Positions 1-9,943 of a DNA stretch of 64,000 nt are shown piece after piece. A program made the translations under genes and the position numbers. Each line of letters begins with the position of its first letter. Positions within the stretch are counted from its first letter, which is position 1. This DNA is from Reichenbachiella agarivorans (GTDB taxonomy: Bacteria; Bacteroidota; Bacteroidia; Cytophagales; Cyclobacteriaceae). The DNA is taken from positions 62,001 through 126,000 of the forward strand of contig NZ_CP106679.1 in the NCBI RefSeq assembly GCF_025502585.1. Reading direction: 5' to 3'. Below the pieces are notes generated by a model. The model saw only the letters and a list, made by a program, of their open reading frames with translations, did no database searches and had not been told where the DNA came from.

Positions 1-1382
1 AATCTATTTCTAGCATCCTCGTTGGTATTGTAGGCAGTAGTAAAATATGGGTTCAATATCACTCCTCCATTTGCATTCCAACGAAGTGGTGCATAGGTCA
101 CATCATCGCGCACATTGTTTTCCAAGTCTGAGTAACTAATGCTACGTGGCATGATTGCATACGAGTAATATGGATTATCAGGGTCTCTTGCCAATTTGAT
201 CCTGTTTTCACCCTGCGTATTGTTATAGTTCATGCTAAACTCTGTTTCAAAGGACTTGCCTAGTTTGGTTCCTCCTTTCAAAGCAGCATTTATCTTTTTG
301 ATGTTACTCGTAGGGAAGACACCTTTGTTGTAAGTATATCCTACAGAGGCTCTGATGTTCTTCACATCATCCGCAGCATACATTTCAATGGTGTTGACTG
401 TACTTAAGCCATTCTGCAAGAAGTCACGAATATCGTTATCTTTTGCTTCCATAGGCTTGGTTTCTCCAGTCCAATCTGTTATCTCCTGACCTGTCATTTC
501 AGGTCCCCAGCTCGCACCAGATGTAGGATCAAATACACCTAGACTCCCTTGACCATATTTATTCTGCATTTCGAGGTATTCCCTTGGGATCTCTACTACA
601 GTATTTGAATTGAAAGAAACTCCACTTGTACCTGATTTGGCACTTTTGGTGGTGATCATGATGACACCATTACCCGCTCTAGATCCGTATAGGGCAGACG
701 CAGCTGGGCCTTTCAAGACAGACACGCTCTCTACGTCATCCATGTTGATATCATTGAGTCCGTTACCATAGTCAATTTGTCTATCTCCCCAAGTGTTGTC
801 GGTTGCAGCTCCCATGTTGTCTATCGGCACACCATCTACTACGATGAGTGGTTGGTTGTTTCCAGACAAAAAGCTATTTCCACGGATGGTCACTTTAGAA
901 GAACCTCCCATTCCAGAACCAGATGGAGAAACACTCACACCAGGTACCTTTCCTGACAAGTTGTTTACAATGTTGGATTCTCTTGCCATAGCTAGCTCAT
1001 CACCATCTACTTGTGCCGCAGCATAAGAAAGTGAACGCTCTTCTCTGACAATACCCAATGCAGTCACTACTACTTCGTCTAGTTGCTCTACATCAGCCAC
1101 CATTGCTACATCAATTACTGATTTGGATCCAACTGCTTGTTCTGAATTCACATATCCAATAAATGAAAACACCAAAACGTCAGATTCTGATACTTCTAAG
1201 CTATAAGCTCCATTCATATCACTTACCGTACCTGTGGAAGTGCCCTTCACTAGTACATTGACTCCTGGCAAAGTTGCTCCATCCGCAGAATCGGTCAACT
1301 TACCAGATACCGTGCGAGTCTGAGCTTGTACGAACAATGTCGTGCAAAGCGCCAAACTCATCATGAGTATTCTTTTAATCAT
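1..1382 (-). CDS. SusC/RagA-family TonB-linked outer-membrane receptor, N-terminal part (runs off left edge)
   Basis: About 460 N-terminal codons are present; the rest of the beta-barrel lies beyond base 1. The ATG at 1382 begins a signal peptide (MIKRILMMSLALCTTLFVQA). A carboxypeptidase-regulatory-like beta-sandwich follows (roughly residues 24-95, start VSGKLTDSADGATLPGVNV), then the SusC hallmark LDEVVVTALGI, then a plug domain with VTIRGNSFLSGNNQPLIVVD and GSRAGNGVIMITTK. Family members form the TonB-driven outer-membrane channel of glycan or peptide uptake systems, normally paired with a SusD lipoprotein, which would lie to the left of the window. It diverges from the lytS/lytTR pair across a 262-bp gap. 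The family call is secure; the substrate cannot be told from this part. Confidence 0.93.
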   Translation of the reverse strand, partial: MIKRILMMSLALCTTLFVQAQTRTVSGKLTDSADGATLPGVNVLVKGTSTGTVSDMNGAYSLEVSESDVLVFSFIGYVNSEQAVGSKSVIDVAMVADVEQLDEVVVTALGIVREERSLSYAAAQVDGDELAMARESNIVNNLSGKVPGVSVSPSGSGMGGSSKVTIRGNSFLSGNNQPLIVVDGVPIDNMGAATDNTWGDRQIDYGNGLNDINMDDVESVSVLKGPAASALYGSRAGNGVIMITTKSAKSGTSGVSFNSNTVVEIPREYLEMQNKYGQGSLGVFDPTSGASWGPEMTGQEITDWTGETKPMEAKDNDIRDFLQNGLSTVNTIEMYAADDVKNIRASVGYTYNKGVFPTSNIKKINAALKGGTKLGKSFETEFSMNYNNTQGENRIKLARDPDNPYYSYAIMPRSISYSDLENNVRDDVTYAPLRWNANGGVILNPYFTTAYNTNEDARNR

Positions 1383-1644
1383 AGATTTAAAATTTAAGAT
1401 TTAGTAATCGTTTTTTGATTTTAACAATCTAATGTTCGTTACTAAATCATGAAATGGATAATAATTTAGCTAAATGGCATGAATTTGCCCCTGAACGATA
1501 GAAAGTGCGCTAAAACCTTCAAAAAGCGCATTTAGGATGCAATGACCTACATTTATCCCCCATACAGCTATATCGCATGCTAATCTAGATTTAAGTTTTT
1601 ATTATGCATAGTTTATGTACATCCTTGAACTATAATTATCTAAA

Positions 1645-2745
1645 TTGGCAAACTCTAACATTTATATATTGAACAATCGCTCGATAAATGTGCCCTCCTA
1701 TTTGGGATTCCTAAGCAATCCCTTCATACAGCACGCATTGTTCTGGATCATTTACTTTGCGTTCAATTGGATTCGCTGGGGCAGTTTCTTTGACGACTAT
1801 GTGTATTCCTTCAAATCCAATCTCGTAGAGTTCCCTTTGCACATAGCTTTGGTGTATTTTACGGTGTACTTTCTGATGCCTCGATTATTACCTGATAAAA
1901 TTGGCTGGTTCATAATTGCGCTATTTGGAGTCACCTTATTTATCTCCTATCTCAAAATCATCATCACCTTCATCGCTGTGACGACTGATATATATAAAGA
2001 AGCCAACCGGACAGATATCGGGATTTTTGATTTTGTATATGTAGCCGATGTATTTATTGGAGAATTGTATGTAGTCGCAGTGGCCATCTCTGTCAAAATC
2101 ACCATTGACTGGATTGCATATAAAAACAAAGCCAACGAACTGGTAAAAACCAACCTAGAAACTGAACTAGCATTTTTGAAATCTCAGATTCAACCTCACT
2201 TCTTCTTCAATACGCTCAACAACCTGTACTCACTCACACTAGACAAGTCGGACAAAGCACCCTACACGGTACTCAAACTCTCCGAACTGATGAGCTACGT
2301 GATCTATGACGCCAAACAAAAAAGAGTGCCACTCATCAATGAAATCAAACACATCCAAAACTACCTGGATTTGGAGATGCTCCGGTATGGCGATAAACTG
2401 GAGATCGATTTGGCAATCTCTGGTGATATAGAAGGGAAGAGGATACCCCCGGTACTCTTATTGCCATTCATCGAAAATAGCTTCAAGCATGGTACCAAAG
2501 CAGATAGTGAAACCATTCCCATTGATATTTCTTTGGAAGTGATTGATAATATGCTGACCTTTTCGACCGAGAACCTCAGATCAAAGGCTGATACATTGGA
2601 CAATGGTTTGGAAAACTACAAACAAGGTGTAGGGATGACCAATACAAAAAGACGTCTGAACCTAGTCTATGGTGACAAACACAGCATGAATATCATAGAG
2701 ACTGAGGATAAATATAAGATTGTACTGAAAATTCCATTGGACTAA
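1645..2745 (+). CDS. LytS/YehU-type sensor histidine kinase
   Basis: Membrane sensor kinase of the LytS (His_kinase, PF06580) class, 366 residues. Four hydrophobic segments lie at about 30-45, 62-78, 86-112 and 131-155. The phosphoacceptor motif QIQPHFFFNTLNNL has its histidine at residue 185, the N-box PFIENSFKHG spans 274-283, and a short ATPase C-terminus includes GVGMTNTKRRL. There is no periplasmic sensing domain, so it probably senses something in or near the membrane. The start is TTG at 1645: an in-frame stop lies only four codons upstream and no earlier ATG exists. The response-regulator gene begins 2 bp after its stop, so the two form a cognate pair. The signal and targets are unknown. 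Confidence 0.92.
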   Translation: MANSNIYILNNRSINVPSYLGFLSNPFIQHALFWIIYFAFNWIRWGSFFDDYVYSFKSNLVEFPLHIALVYFTVYFLMPRLLPDKIGWFIIALFGVTLFISYLKIIITFIAVTTDIYKEANRTDIGIFDFVYVADVFIGELYVVAVAISVKITIDWIAYKNKANELVKTNLETELAFLKSQIQPHFFFNTLNNLYSLTLDKSDKAPYTVLKLSELMSYVIYDAKQKRVPLINEIKHIQNYLDLEMLRYGDKLEIDLAISGDIEGKRIPPVLLLPFIENSFKHGTKADSETIPIDISLEVIDNMLTFSTENLRSKADTLDNGLENYKQGVGMTNTKRRLNLVYGDKHSMNIIETEDKYKIVLKIPLD

Positions 2746-2747
2746 AT

Positions 2748-3470
2748 ATGAATATCAAATGTCTGATCATAGATGACGAGCCGCTGGCCATCAATGTCAT
2801 CAAAAATTTCTTAGAAAATTTTGACCAATTCGAATTGAGTGGGACTTGTCCAGATGCTGTGGAGGCATTCAACTATCTCTCCAAAAACGAAGTTGATGTT
2901 ATCTTCTTGGATATCAACATGCCCAAAATGAGTGGTTTGGATTTCCTGAAAAGTCTAGCCAAACCTCCCCTAGTGGTGATCACTACTGCCTATCGAGAGT
3001 TTGCCGTAGAAAGCTTCGAGCTGGACGTAGTAGATTATATCGTCAAGCCGTTTTCTCTACAGCGCTTCATGAAGACAATCAATCGAATCGAGCAAAGGTT
3101 AGGCGAAAAGAAAGTCAGCAAAACAGACAGCATCATAGCCACAGAACACGAAAGAGCACACGTATTCTTCAAGGTGGACAAAAAGATGGTCAAGGTTTAT
3201 TTGGACGAAATTCTCTATATAGAGAGCCTCAAAGACTACATCAGAATCAAAACCTATGACGAAAGCCTCATCAATCACAACAACCTAGTAAGTGTCGCTG
3301 AGCTACTGCCACCAGACGAGTTTGTCAGAATTCATCGCTCCTACATCATTGCGATCAAAAAAGTGAAGGTCATAGATGGAAATCAAGTAGAGGTTGGAGA
3401 CAAATTGCTACCTATAGGCCGCAATTATCAGAAGGATGTCAAAGACATGTTGCTTGGTTTTAGTAGCTAA
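2748..3470 (+). CDS. LytTR-family response regulator
   Basis: Partner of the LytS-type kinase just upstream. The N-terminal receiver domain (about 1-115) has the acidic pair D9/D10, phosphoacceptor D55 in VIFLDINMPK, threonines at 79-80 and invariant K100 in VKPF. A LytTR DNA-binding domain follows (about 135-238; FVRIHRSYII is typical). Phosphorylated LytTR regulators bind paired direct repeats near promoters; none could be assigned here. The length of 240 residues is normal for the family. It converges with the GH20 gene; the two stop codons are about 43 bp apart. Confidence 0.94.
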   Translation: MNIKCLIIDDEPLAINVIKNFLENFDQFELSGTCPDAVEAFNYLSKNEVDVIFLDINMPKMSGLDFLKSLAKPPLVVITTAYREFAVESFELDVVDYIVKPFSLQRFMKTINRIEQRLGEKKVSKTDSIIATEHERAHVFFKVDKKMVKVYLDEILYIESLKDYIRIKTYDESLINHNNLVSVAELLPPDEFVRIHRSYIIAIKKVKVIDGNQVEVGDKLLPIGRNYQKDVKDMLLGFSS

Positions 3471-3477
3471 AAAAATA

Positions 3478-3519
3478 GTATTGAGATGTTAGATCATATC
3501 TATTGTCTATATCTCAATT
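3478..3519. terminator. Inverted repeat between convergent genes (weak bidirectional terminator candidate)
   Basis: ATTGAGAT at 3480-3487 is the exact inverse of ATCTCAAT at 3511-3518, with a 23-bp AT-rich loop. The right arm overlaps the stop codon of the GH20 gene. No long T tract follows on either strand, so termination activity is doubtful. The stretch also reads as degenerate 7-bp units starting GTATTGA. Confidence 0.35.
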
Positions 3520-5574
3520 CTGAGTTGATTTCATGATTTGAGTCATTTCGATAAGAGTGGCTATTGGGTCGATCACCTGTAGTTCTACTCTCCCGCTTTG
3601 GCTCTTGGCCTCTTCCAAATGTTGGATACTAGCTTTGTACCATTTCTTCGATGACTTTTTCCCTGTTTCGATATATTCTAATGCCTGTATAGCATCTTGT
3701 GCCATGATTTTTAGATTGGTAGAATGTGGCAAAGCTTGACCTAGTATAGGCGAGATATTTACCGTCTCTTGAATCACCGCATCATTGGCAATCCATACAT
3801 TCAATTGAGCGCTCATATCATCTGACACCATTTTTCCAGCCTGAAAATCTTCTACCATGTACTTGAAGCGCAAAGCATCTGGTGCATCTGCGGTACTAGC
3901 ATCTGCCAGTTTCGTATAAGGAGAAAACACGCTATACATGAATCCCCCAGGATTTCTGGTGTATCCTTTCATGGGTTCCAATACATTGACCAAGTTCCTG
4001 ACAGCTTCTACTTTTCTTGAATTTGCCAAGTTTCTCAATATTACCTCCTGATTGCGTATATGCTCCAATCCATAGTGCTCTAAAATCAGGGATACTTTTT
4101 CCATCCGCTGATACATATCACGCACATCATTGACCTCCACAGGTGACCAGTATCGTTCGGCAATGGCAGCCATCCTTGGCCAAATCCGTGTATCAATGGT
4201 CAACGGGGTAACCAGTTCGCTCCAAATAGTCGCCTCTCCACCTAGTATATTGGCCTTCATTTCATCATCCAAATCATAGCCAAAATAGGGATCAGTGTTG
4301 TAATGATCCTCTGCCTTGTACATCAAATCTATGTAGTAGCCATTGGACAATACAGTCTGAAATCCTTGTCTGGCTGCATTGAAAAGTGTCGTGGTATCTG
4401 TGAGTCCCTGTCCTCTCCCTCGCCATGAATGAATGATTGTTCCCTCGGGTGTATCGGCTGTATGTATTTCGTCCCAACCCATCATTGTCTTGTTGTACTT
4501 CTTCAGGATTTTAAACAATCTATTATTGAAATAAGACTGCAATTCGTGGTTGTTTTTCAGGCCTTTGTCCTTCATGAATGCCTGAATGGCTACATTTTCA
4601 TTCCAATGTTTTCCTTCGTTTTCATCTCCGCCAATATGAAAATATGGGTCAGGAAATATGCCCGCTACCTCACCAAACAACTCATCCAAAAAGACATAAG
4701 TCTGCTCTTTGATTGGGTTAAGCGTAGGATCAAAAACCCCTGCATTTCTCACCAAACTGTAGGTAGTATCCTTGCTACCCAACTCGGGAAAGGCCGTCAA
4801 AAGTGCGCTGGCATGCCCCGGCACATCGATTTCAGGCATCACACGGATGCCTCTATCATCCGCATATTTGATGATATCCTTGAGCTCCGCCACGGTATAA
4901 TAATCCCCATCAGAACTCACCTCATTCAATCTTGGAAACAACTTGGACTCGATTCTATAACCATGATCATCACAGAGGTGAAAATGTAGTACATTGAGCT
5001 TGACAGCTTCCATACCATCTAAGTTCCTTTTGATCACATCTACTGGCAAAAAATGTCGAGAAGCATCCAACATCAATCCTCTCCATTGAAATCTGGGAGC
5101 GTCCGACAGCTTCAATACTGGCAAATAATATCCCTCTTCATCCACCGAAATCAACTGAAACAAGGTCTGCAAACCTCTAATAGCCCCTATATCTGTAGTC
5201 GCCGAAAGAACAATACTCTCCGTACTAATTTGCAACTGATACGACTCGTCTTCTCCCAATGAAGTGATTCCCAATCTCTCCGCTCTGATCTGAAGTGCTG
5301 CTGAACTGCTCGTATCTTGTGAGCAGATGATCCCCTGACGAACAAATAATCCAGTGCGATTGGTCATCCTGTCTAGATATCTTGTAGCCGCTTTGCTCAG
5401 TCTCGGACCTCTCTCGGCACTCATAGCCAATTCAAAATCAGTCGTCAACCTAAATCTCCCCTCTCCCAATTCCATTTGTTGAGGCATAGGCATCAAATTG
5501 TCCAAGCCATTGGTGTTTTGAGCAAATGACAATTGGCTCACAATACAAAGCGTAGCTAATAGTATATATTTCAT
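3514..5574 (-). CDS. Secreted beta-N-acetylhexosaminidase, glycoside hydrolase family 20
   Basis: Hydrolyses terminal beta-linked N-acetylglucosamine or N-acetylgalactosamine residues, probably in the periplasm or at the surface; typical roles are chitin or glycoprotein use. The signal peptide is MKYILLATLCIVSQLSFA. A GH20b-like N-terminal domain covers about 25-155, and the catalytic barrel starts near 160 (FQWRGLMLDASRHFLP). The catalytic pair D317/E318 sits in FHIGGDENEG, the motif for substrate-assisted catalysis. MPEIDVPGHA near 246-255 and the C-terminal WPRMAAIAERYW are also typical. The length of 686 residues fits bacterial GH20 enzymes with an extra C-terminal alpha-helical extension (about 500-686). 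It seems to be transcribed alone. Confidence 0.95.
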   Translation of the reverse strand: MKYILLATLCIVSQLSFAQNTNGLDNLMPMPQQMELGEGRFRLTTDFELAMSAERGPRLSKAATRYLDRMTNRTGLFVRQGIICSQDTSSSAALQIRAERLGITSLGEDESYQLQISTESIVLSATTDIGAIRGLQTLFQLISVDEEGYYLPVLKLSDAPRFQWRGLMLDASRHFLPVDVIKRNLDGMEAVKLNVLHFHLCDDHGYRIESKLFPRLNEVSSDGDYYTVAELKDIIKYADDRGIRVMPEIDVPGHASALLTAFPELGSKDTTYSLVRNAGVFDPTLNPIKEQTYVFLDELFGEVAGIFPDPYFHIGGDENEGKHWNENVAIQAFMKDKGLKNNHELQSYFNNRLFKILKKYNKTMMGWDEIHTADTPEGTIIHSWRGRGQGLTDTTTLFNAARQGFQTVLSNGYYIDLMYKAEDHYNTDPYFGYDLDDEMKANILGGEATIWSELVTPLTIDTRIWPRMAAIAERYWSPVEVNDVRDMYQRMEKVSLILEHYGLEHIRNQEVILRNLANSRKVEAVRNLVNVLEPMKGYTRNPGGFMYSVFSPYTKLADASTADAPDALRFKYMVEDFQAGKMVSDDMSAQLNVWIANDAVIQETVNISPILGQALPHSTNLKIMAQDAIQALEYIETGKKSSKKWYKASIQHLEEAKSQSGRVELQVIDPIATLIEMTQIMKSTQN

Positions 5575-5894
5575 TTTCGAATACTTTTTCGTCGATTAAG
5601 TCTCACAATTCAATCATTGCTTGCCCAGAGTGGGTTGATTCAATTATGACAAGATAAAAGTATTTCTCAGACAAGAGGTGGAGAAATATATTAGCTAAGG
5701 GGGGTAATTCTAACGCTGAATGGTATCGGTTCCTAATTCAGACGATCAGCAGGTATAAAACTACGCAATCACCATATTTCCTGATTTATAGAAACATGGT
5801 ATTGAGGCCATATTTTACACGGTAATTAGAAAATGGCAAGATTAAATCTGGGTGAGTATTGAGTCTATGAAAGAATCGTAGAAGCAGCATACGA
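5575..5894. other. 320-bp intergenic region, nothing firm recognised
   Basis: This lies upstream of the GH20 gene and downstream of the propeller-chemoreceptor gene. No convincing TAnnTTTG promoter, hairpin or short gene was found. Two units of a 7-bp motif (GTATTGA, GTCTATG) lie at 5856-5869 and resemble repeats found at 3478 and 57992. Confidence 0.5.
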
Positions 5895-8800
5895 CTAACT
5901 ATTCCCAGTCAATTTGAACCTATCAACCTTTTGTTTTAGATCAATAGTCACAGCGCTAACTTGTTGACTTTTTTTGGTATAATTCTCCATCCCTGCGGAT
6001 AACTCTGTTGCAGAGCTAGCGGTTTGCTCGGTGCCCGCTGCAGTTTGTTCTGCAATCACGACGATTTCATTGATCAACCCTACGATGTCTCTCAAATGTT
6101 TGGTTTGCTGCTCAGTAGCGGCGACTATCATTTTTGACTTGTCCAAGGTCTCATTGTACCCCTGTGAAATCTTTTCAAGTGCTGACATAGAAAGTTTGGT
6201 AGCTTCCTCTCCTTTTTTGATACTACCTGACATCTCAGCAATCAATCCAACTGTTGCAGCAGTATCACCTTGCACTCCTGAGATCAAATGCTCAATTTCA
6301 CCCGCTGATTTTTTAGAATCCTCCGCCAACTTCCTTATCTCTTCAGCCACGACGGCAAAACCTCTCCCCGCATCTCCTGCTTGTGCCGCTTCGATCGCCG
6401 CATTCAATGCCAACAGATTGGTCTGAGCAGCTATATCCTTGATGATTCTGAGCACACTATTAATATCCTCCGAACGTCGGGAAAGAGAATTGATAGACAG
6501 ATTGGTTTTGGACGAATAATCTAAAATCACTTTCATCTCAGCATCCAAATTGCCGATTTGCTTCATGCCGCCATTACACATTTCAGCTCCAGATTGAGTT
6601 GCTTCATTGATAATACTAGCTTGATCATTGACCTGATTAGAAAATTGCAACAAACTCTCTATCAGCTGTGAAGATTGATCTACTTTGTACACCTGCTGCT
6701 GAGCACCTCCACTCATTTCAGAAATTGAGCTCGCTATTTCTCCTGTACTGCCATTCATCTCTTCGGCATTGACCAGCATGTCATTGGATGATAGACCGAT
6801 AGACTCTACCTGTCCCACTATATCCTTGAGCAAATTATCAATAATGTCTAGTGCCATGTTAAATTTGTCCGCTACCTCTCGGATATCACCACGAGCCTCC
6901 GCATCATACCTTTGAGTGAGATCCCCCTGTGACATGTAACCAACTATTTTGTTGATCTCCTCAAAGGGCAGCACTACGGATTCAAACATGGCATTGATAG
7001 ATTCGGCAAACTCCCGCCATTCTCCCGTATGATGACTAGCATCTATTCGCGCTTTGAGGTTACCAGATTCTACCACTTCCTTTACTACCTCTTTCACCTC
7101 TTGCATGACAGCCTCCAAGCTATGCTTTTGCTCTTGCAATTCTTGGTTTTGAACCAGCACCTTATCTGTAGCCTCTGCTATTTTTTGATTCAAAGTAATC
7201 TTGTCCTCCTTGATTTTGTTTTCCCTCCACTGGTAGCCGTACCACAGAATGGTTAAAATCACTGCAACGGAAAAAGTCCTAAACCACCAAGTTGCCCACC
7301 AAGGTGGTGCAACGATAATGACCAAATTAGCCTCATTGTCGGCCCATACGCCATCGTTGTTGGAACCCAACAACCGAAACACAAAGGTTCCAGGGTTCAA
7401 ATTTGTAAAAGACACGGAGTGACTATTTCCATTCTCTATCCACAAATCATTCAATCCTTCCATTTTGTATTTGAACTGATTCTTTTTAGGGTCCGTAAAC
7501 TCCAATGCTGCAAATCCCATGGATACATTGTTTTGATCATAGTTTAAGTAAACAGTATCTGTCCGATTGATTGTTTTGTCAGATCTAAATATTTCATTAT
7601 TTACTTTGAATTCGGTCAATACTACATCAGGAACATAAGTATTATTTTTCAGATCTGCAGGATCAAATATGGTCACACCAACAGACCCCCCTACTAGTAA
7701 ATCACCCCTGACACCTACAGCATGTGCTCCCATATCTAGAGCGTTGTTTTGGGATATAGTAAAATTCTTGATCTCATTATTTTCTAGCTTGATTCTAGAT
7801 AAACCATTGGGTGTACTCAACCAAATATTCCCGTGTTGGTCTGGTAGTATCCCAAAAATAATATCACTCGGCAACCCATCACTAGTTGTAAATCTTTGAA
7901 ATCTCCCCTTGTTCACTTCAAACTTGGCAAGACCAGTTCTCGTCCCCACCCACAACGTGCTGTCATCTTGTTGATACAATGACCTGATTTTCATCCCCAC
8001 TATGGACGTCTCATCTTCTTGCTCGGGTTGCCAGTTTTTCAATTCCAAACTATTGGTGTTTACCAAGAAAAGCCCATCGTTAGTACCTAACCACAGTTCA
8101 TCTTTCGATTTCTCTTCTAAAGACGTAACAACCAAATTGACCATCAACTTTTCAAATTTTCCTGTCCAAACTATTTTGGATATACTCTGGTCAAGTTTAT
8201 TATATGCCAATATCCCCATCCCATCACTACAAAGCCATAGTATATCTGGGCTCTTTTCATAGATGCAGTTGATCTTCCTCATGTTGTTGGTCAAAGGACT
8301 GCTAGCGTAGACAGGATCATGAATGAACCGATCCTGATCTGCCAAATACCTGTACAATGCTCCACTTTGTGAAGACACCCATAGATCTCCACCTTTTTCA
8401 CGATAGACCATTCTGATCCTGGGTGCACTCACATCATCTTTAAAATCAAAATCTTTGATGTAATTTTTAAAATTATTTGTTCCAGGATCATGGCGACTCA
8501 AACCAAAATTGGTCCCTACCCAAGTGGTTCCATCAGCATCTTGATGAATGGCTCTCACTTCATTGTTGGCCAAAGACGTTTTGTTGTCCATTTCATGAAC
8601 CCAATGACTAAACATTTGGTTTTTTAGATTGTATTTATTCAATCCTCCGCCCTTGGTAGCAACCCACAAGTTGTTAGAATAATCCACCAACAACCCTCCT
8701 ATAGAATTGCTACTCAAACCATGAGTCGCATCCAAAACTTCTATATCTCTAGACTTTGTTTTGTAATGAATCACACCATTTCCATTGGTAGTAATCCAAA

Positions 8801-9653
8801 GATCATTTTTGCCTCCTGCGTACACTTTTCTGGTAAACACATCAAGCTCCCCTTTATGCTTGGTACCATTGTATTTATCCAAAAACATATTGGTTTGGGT
8901 ATTCAATATAAAAAAACCTTGTGCAGTCGTGATATAAAGCAACTTATCTTCTAGATACAGACCATAGACAAAAAATGCACTAACATTGTAGTCATTCTTG
9001 TTGACAATGTTGGGAATAGAAAATTGATGCGTTGTTGTATTGAAGTAAAACAATCCTAATGATTCATCGCCTACCCATAGATTCCCTTGTTTATCTTCGA
9101 CCATAGATGTTGCCCAATGGATACAATTATCACAATTCATGTAATTCTTCCAATTAGTGAATGTTTCATTCTCAGGGTTAAACAAACTCAAGCCGTTCAG
9201 CGAACCGACCCAAATTCTCCCTTTGCTATCTTGGTAAAGTGAAATGATATTGTTGTGACTGATGCTTGAGGCATCATCAGGCTTGTTTAGAAACCGCTTG
9301 AATTTTCCCGTACTACTATTGTAAAAGTTAAGTCCTCCGCCTTCTGTTCCTAGCCAAAAATCCCCCCGAGAATCTTGCAACACGCACGTGATCCAATTGT
9401 TGGATATCGACGAGCTGTCATTGGCATCATTTACAATGTTTTTAAATTGATATCCATCATATCTACTGAGCCCGTTGTTAGTTGCTATCCAAAGAAAACC
9501 TTTGTTATCCTGTATGATTCCATTCAAATAATTGGAAGCCAACCCGTCTTCGACACTCAACCTTTCGAATAAATTATCTTGAGCACGACTCTCTATATTA
9601 AAAGCAAAGAATATTACAAACAAGTGCAATGCCCATTTATTTAGTCGAATCAT
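5895..9653 (-). CDS. Regulator-propeller sensor with methyl-accepting chemotaxis output domain
   Basis: A hybrid signalling protein of 1252 residues from the ATG at 9653; a TTG 21 bp upstream is open too, but the ATG starts the signal peptide cleanly (MIRLNKWALHLFVIFFAFNI). Residues about 25-680 are two-component-regulator propeller repeats (for example GLSRYDGYQFKN and repeated W(I/V)GT strands). A Y_Y_Y-type beta-sandwich spans about 684-778 and one membrane helix lies near 785-805. A coiled coil and HAMP-like region cover about 860-945. The C-terminal 300 residues are an MCP signalling domain with the conserved hairpin tip IAAQTNLLALNAAIEAAQAG near residue 1084. The periplasmic half is that of Bacteroidota hybrid two-component (HTCS) glycan sensors, but no histidine-kinase, receiver or AraC domain is present. 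Expected partners are CheW/CheA, which are not in the window. Confidence 0.9.
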   Translation of the reverse strand: MIRLNKWALHLFVIFFAFNIESRAQDNLFERLSVEDGLASNYLNGIIQDNKGFLWIATNNGLSRYDGYQFKNIVNDANDSSSISNNWITCVLQDSRGDFWLGTEGGGLNFYNSSTGKFKRFLNKPDDASSISHNNIISLYQDSKGRIWVGSLNGLSLFNPENETFTNWKNYMNCDNCIHWATSMVEDKQGNLWVGDESLGLFYFNTTTHQFSIPNIVNKNDYNVSAFFVYGLYLEDKLLYITTAQGFFILNTQTNMFLDKYNGTKHKGELDVFTRKVYAGGKNDLWITTNGNGVIHYKTKSRDIEVLDATHGLSSNSIGGLLVDYSNNLWVATKGGGLNKYNLKNQMFSHWVHEMDNKTSLANNEVRAIHQDADGTTWVGTNFGLSRHDPGTNNFKNYIKDFDFKDDVSAPRIRMVYREKGGDLWVSSQSGALYRYLADQDRFIHDPVYASSPLTNNMRKINCIYEKSPDILWLCSDGMGILAYNKLDQSISKIVWTGKFEKLMVNLVVTSLEEKSKDELWLGTNDGLFLVNTNSLELKNWQPEQEDETSIVGMKIRSLYQQDDSTLWVGTRTGLAKFEVNKGRFQRFTTSDGLPSDIIFGILPDQHGNIWLSTPNGLSRIKLENNEIKNFTISQNNALDMGAHAVGVRGDLLVGGSVGVTIFDPADLKNNTYVPDVVLTEFKVNNEIFRSDKTINRTDTVYLNYDQNNVSMGFAALEFTDPKKNQFKYKMEGLNDLWIENGNSHSVSFTNLNPGTFVFRLLGSNNDGVWADNEANLVIIVAPPWWATWWFRTFSVAVILTILWYGYQWRENKIKEDKITLNQKIAEATDKVLVQNQELQEQKHSLEAVMQEVKEVVKEVVESGNLKARIDASHHTGEWREFAESINAMFESVVLPFEEINKIVGYMSQGDLTQRYDAEARGDIREVADKFNMALDIIDNLLKDIVGQVESIGLSSNDMLVNAEEMNGSTGEIASSISEMSGGAQQQVYKVDQSSQLIESLLQFSNQVNDQASIINEATQSGAEMCNGGMKQIGNLDAEMKVILDYSSKTNLSINSLSRRSEDINSVLRIIKDIAAQTNLLALNAAIEAAQAGDAGRGFAVVAEEIRKLAEDSKKSAGEIEHLISGVQGDTAATVGLIAEMSGSIKKGEEATKLSMSALEKISQGYNETLDKSKMIVAATEQQTKHLRDIVGLINEIVVIAEQTAAGTEQTASSATELSAGMENYTKKSQQVSAVTIDLKQKVDRFKLTGNS

Positions 9654-9770
9654 CTCAGTATCATGTTTATACAATTTCGTTTTGAAGCAACTATCTCGGT
9701 GATTTCTAACCAGAGATAGTTGTACACCTCAAAAACTTATATAAATGTATAGCCAGATTGGTAATCATGC

Positions 9771-9786
9771 AATTGGTTAACCAATT
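9771..9786. promoter_or_regulatory. Perfect 16-bp palindrome, candidate operator
   Basis: AATTGGTTAACCAATT is a perfect inverted repeat with no spacer. It sits between two divergent genes, about 120 bp upstream of the propeller-sensor start and 240 bp upstream of the ATPase gene. This is the size and symmetry expected of a dimeric repressor site, but its regulator is unknown and the AT-rich context raises the chance of coincidence. Confidence 0.4.
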
Positions 9787-9935
9787 AATTTAATAGGTTT
9801 ATTTATCAAAGTTTAAAACCACATGAGCTACTTTCCCGACAGACATCCTTTGATTCATTAAAAACACTGCTCAAACGAAAAATTCAACCCTTTTCCCCGA
9901 TCTCAAGTACTCAAACAAAAGAATTTCTAATTTTC

Positions 9936-9943
9936 TATCTTTG
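9936..9943 (+). promoter_or_regulatory. Candidate -7 element for the efflux operon
   Basis: TATCTTTG matches the Bacteroidota -7 consensus TAnnTTTG. No TTG -33 element lies at the usual distance upstream, so support is partial. It would give a leader of roughly 75-80 nt before the ATPase ATG. Confidence 0.4.

Noticed and set aside
1506-1530. Short inverted repeat TGCGCT / AGCGCA between the SusC-like and lytS genes
   Set aside because: Only 6 bp with a 13-bp loop; too weak to list as an operator.
4429-4989. 186-residue plus-strand frame inside the GH20 gene
   Set aside because: Antisense shadow; the GH20 frame carries the catalytic motifs.
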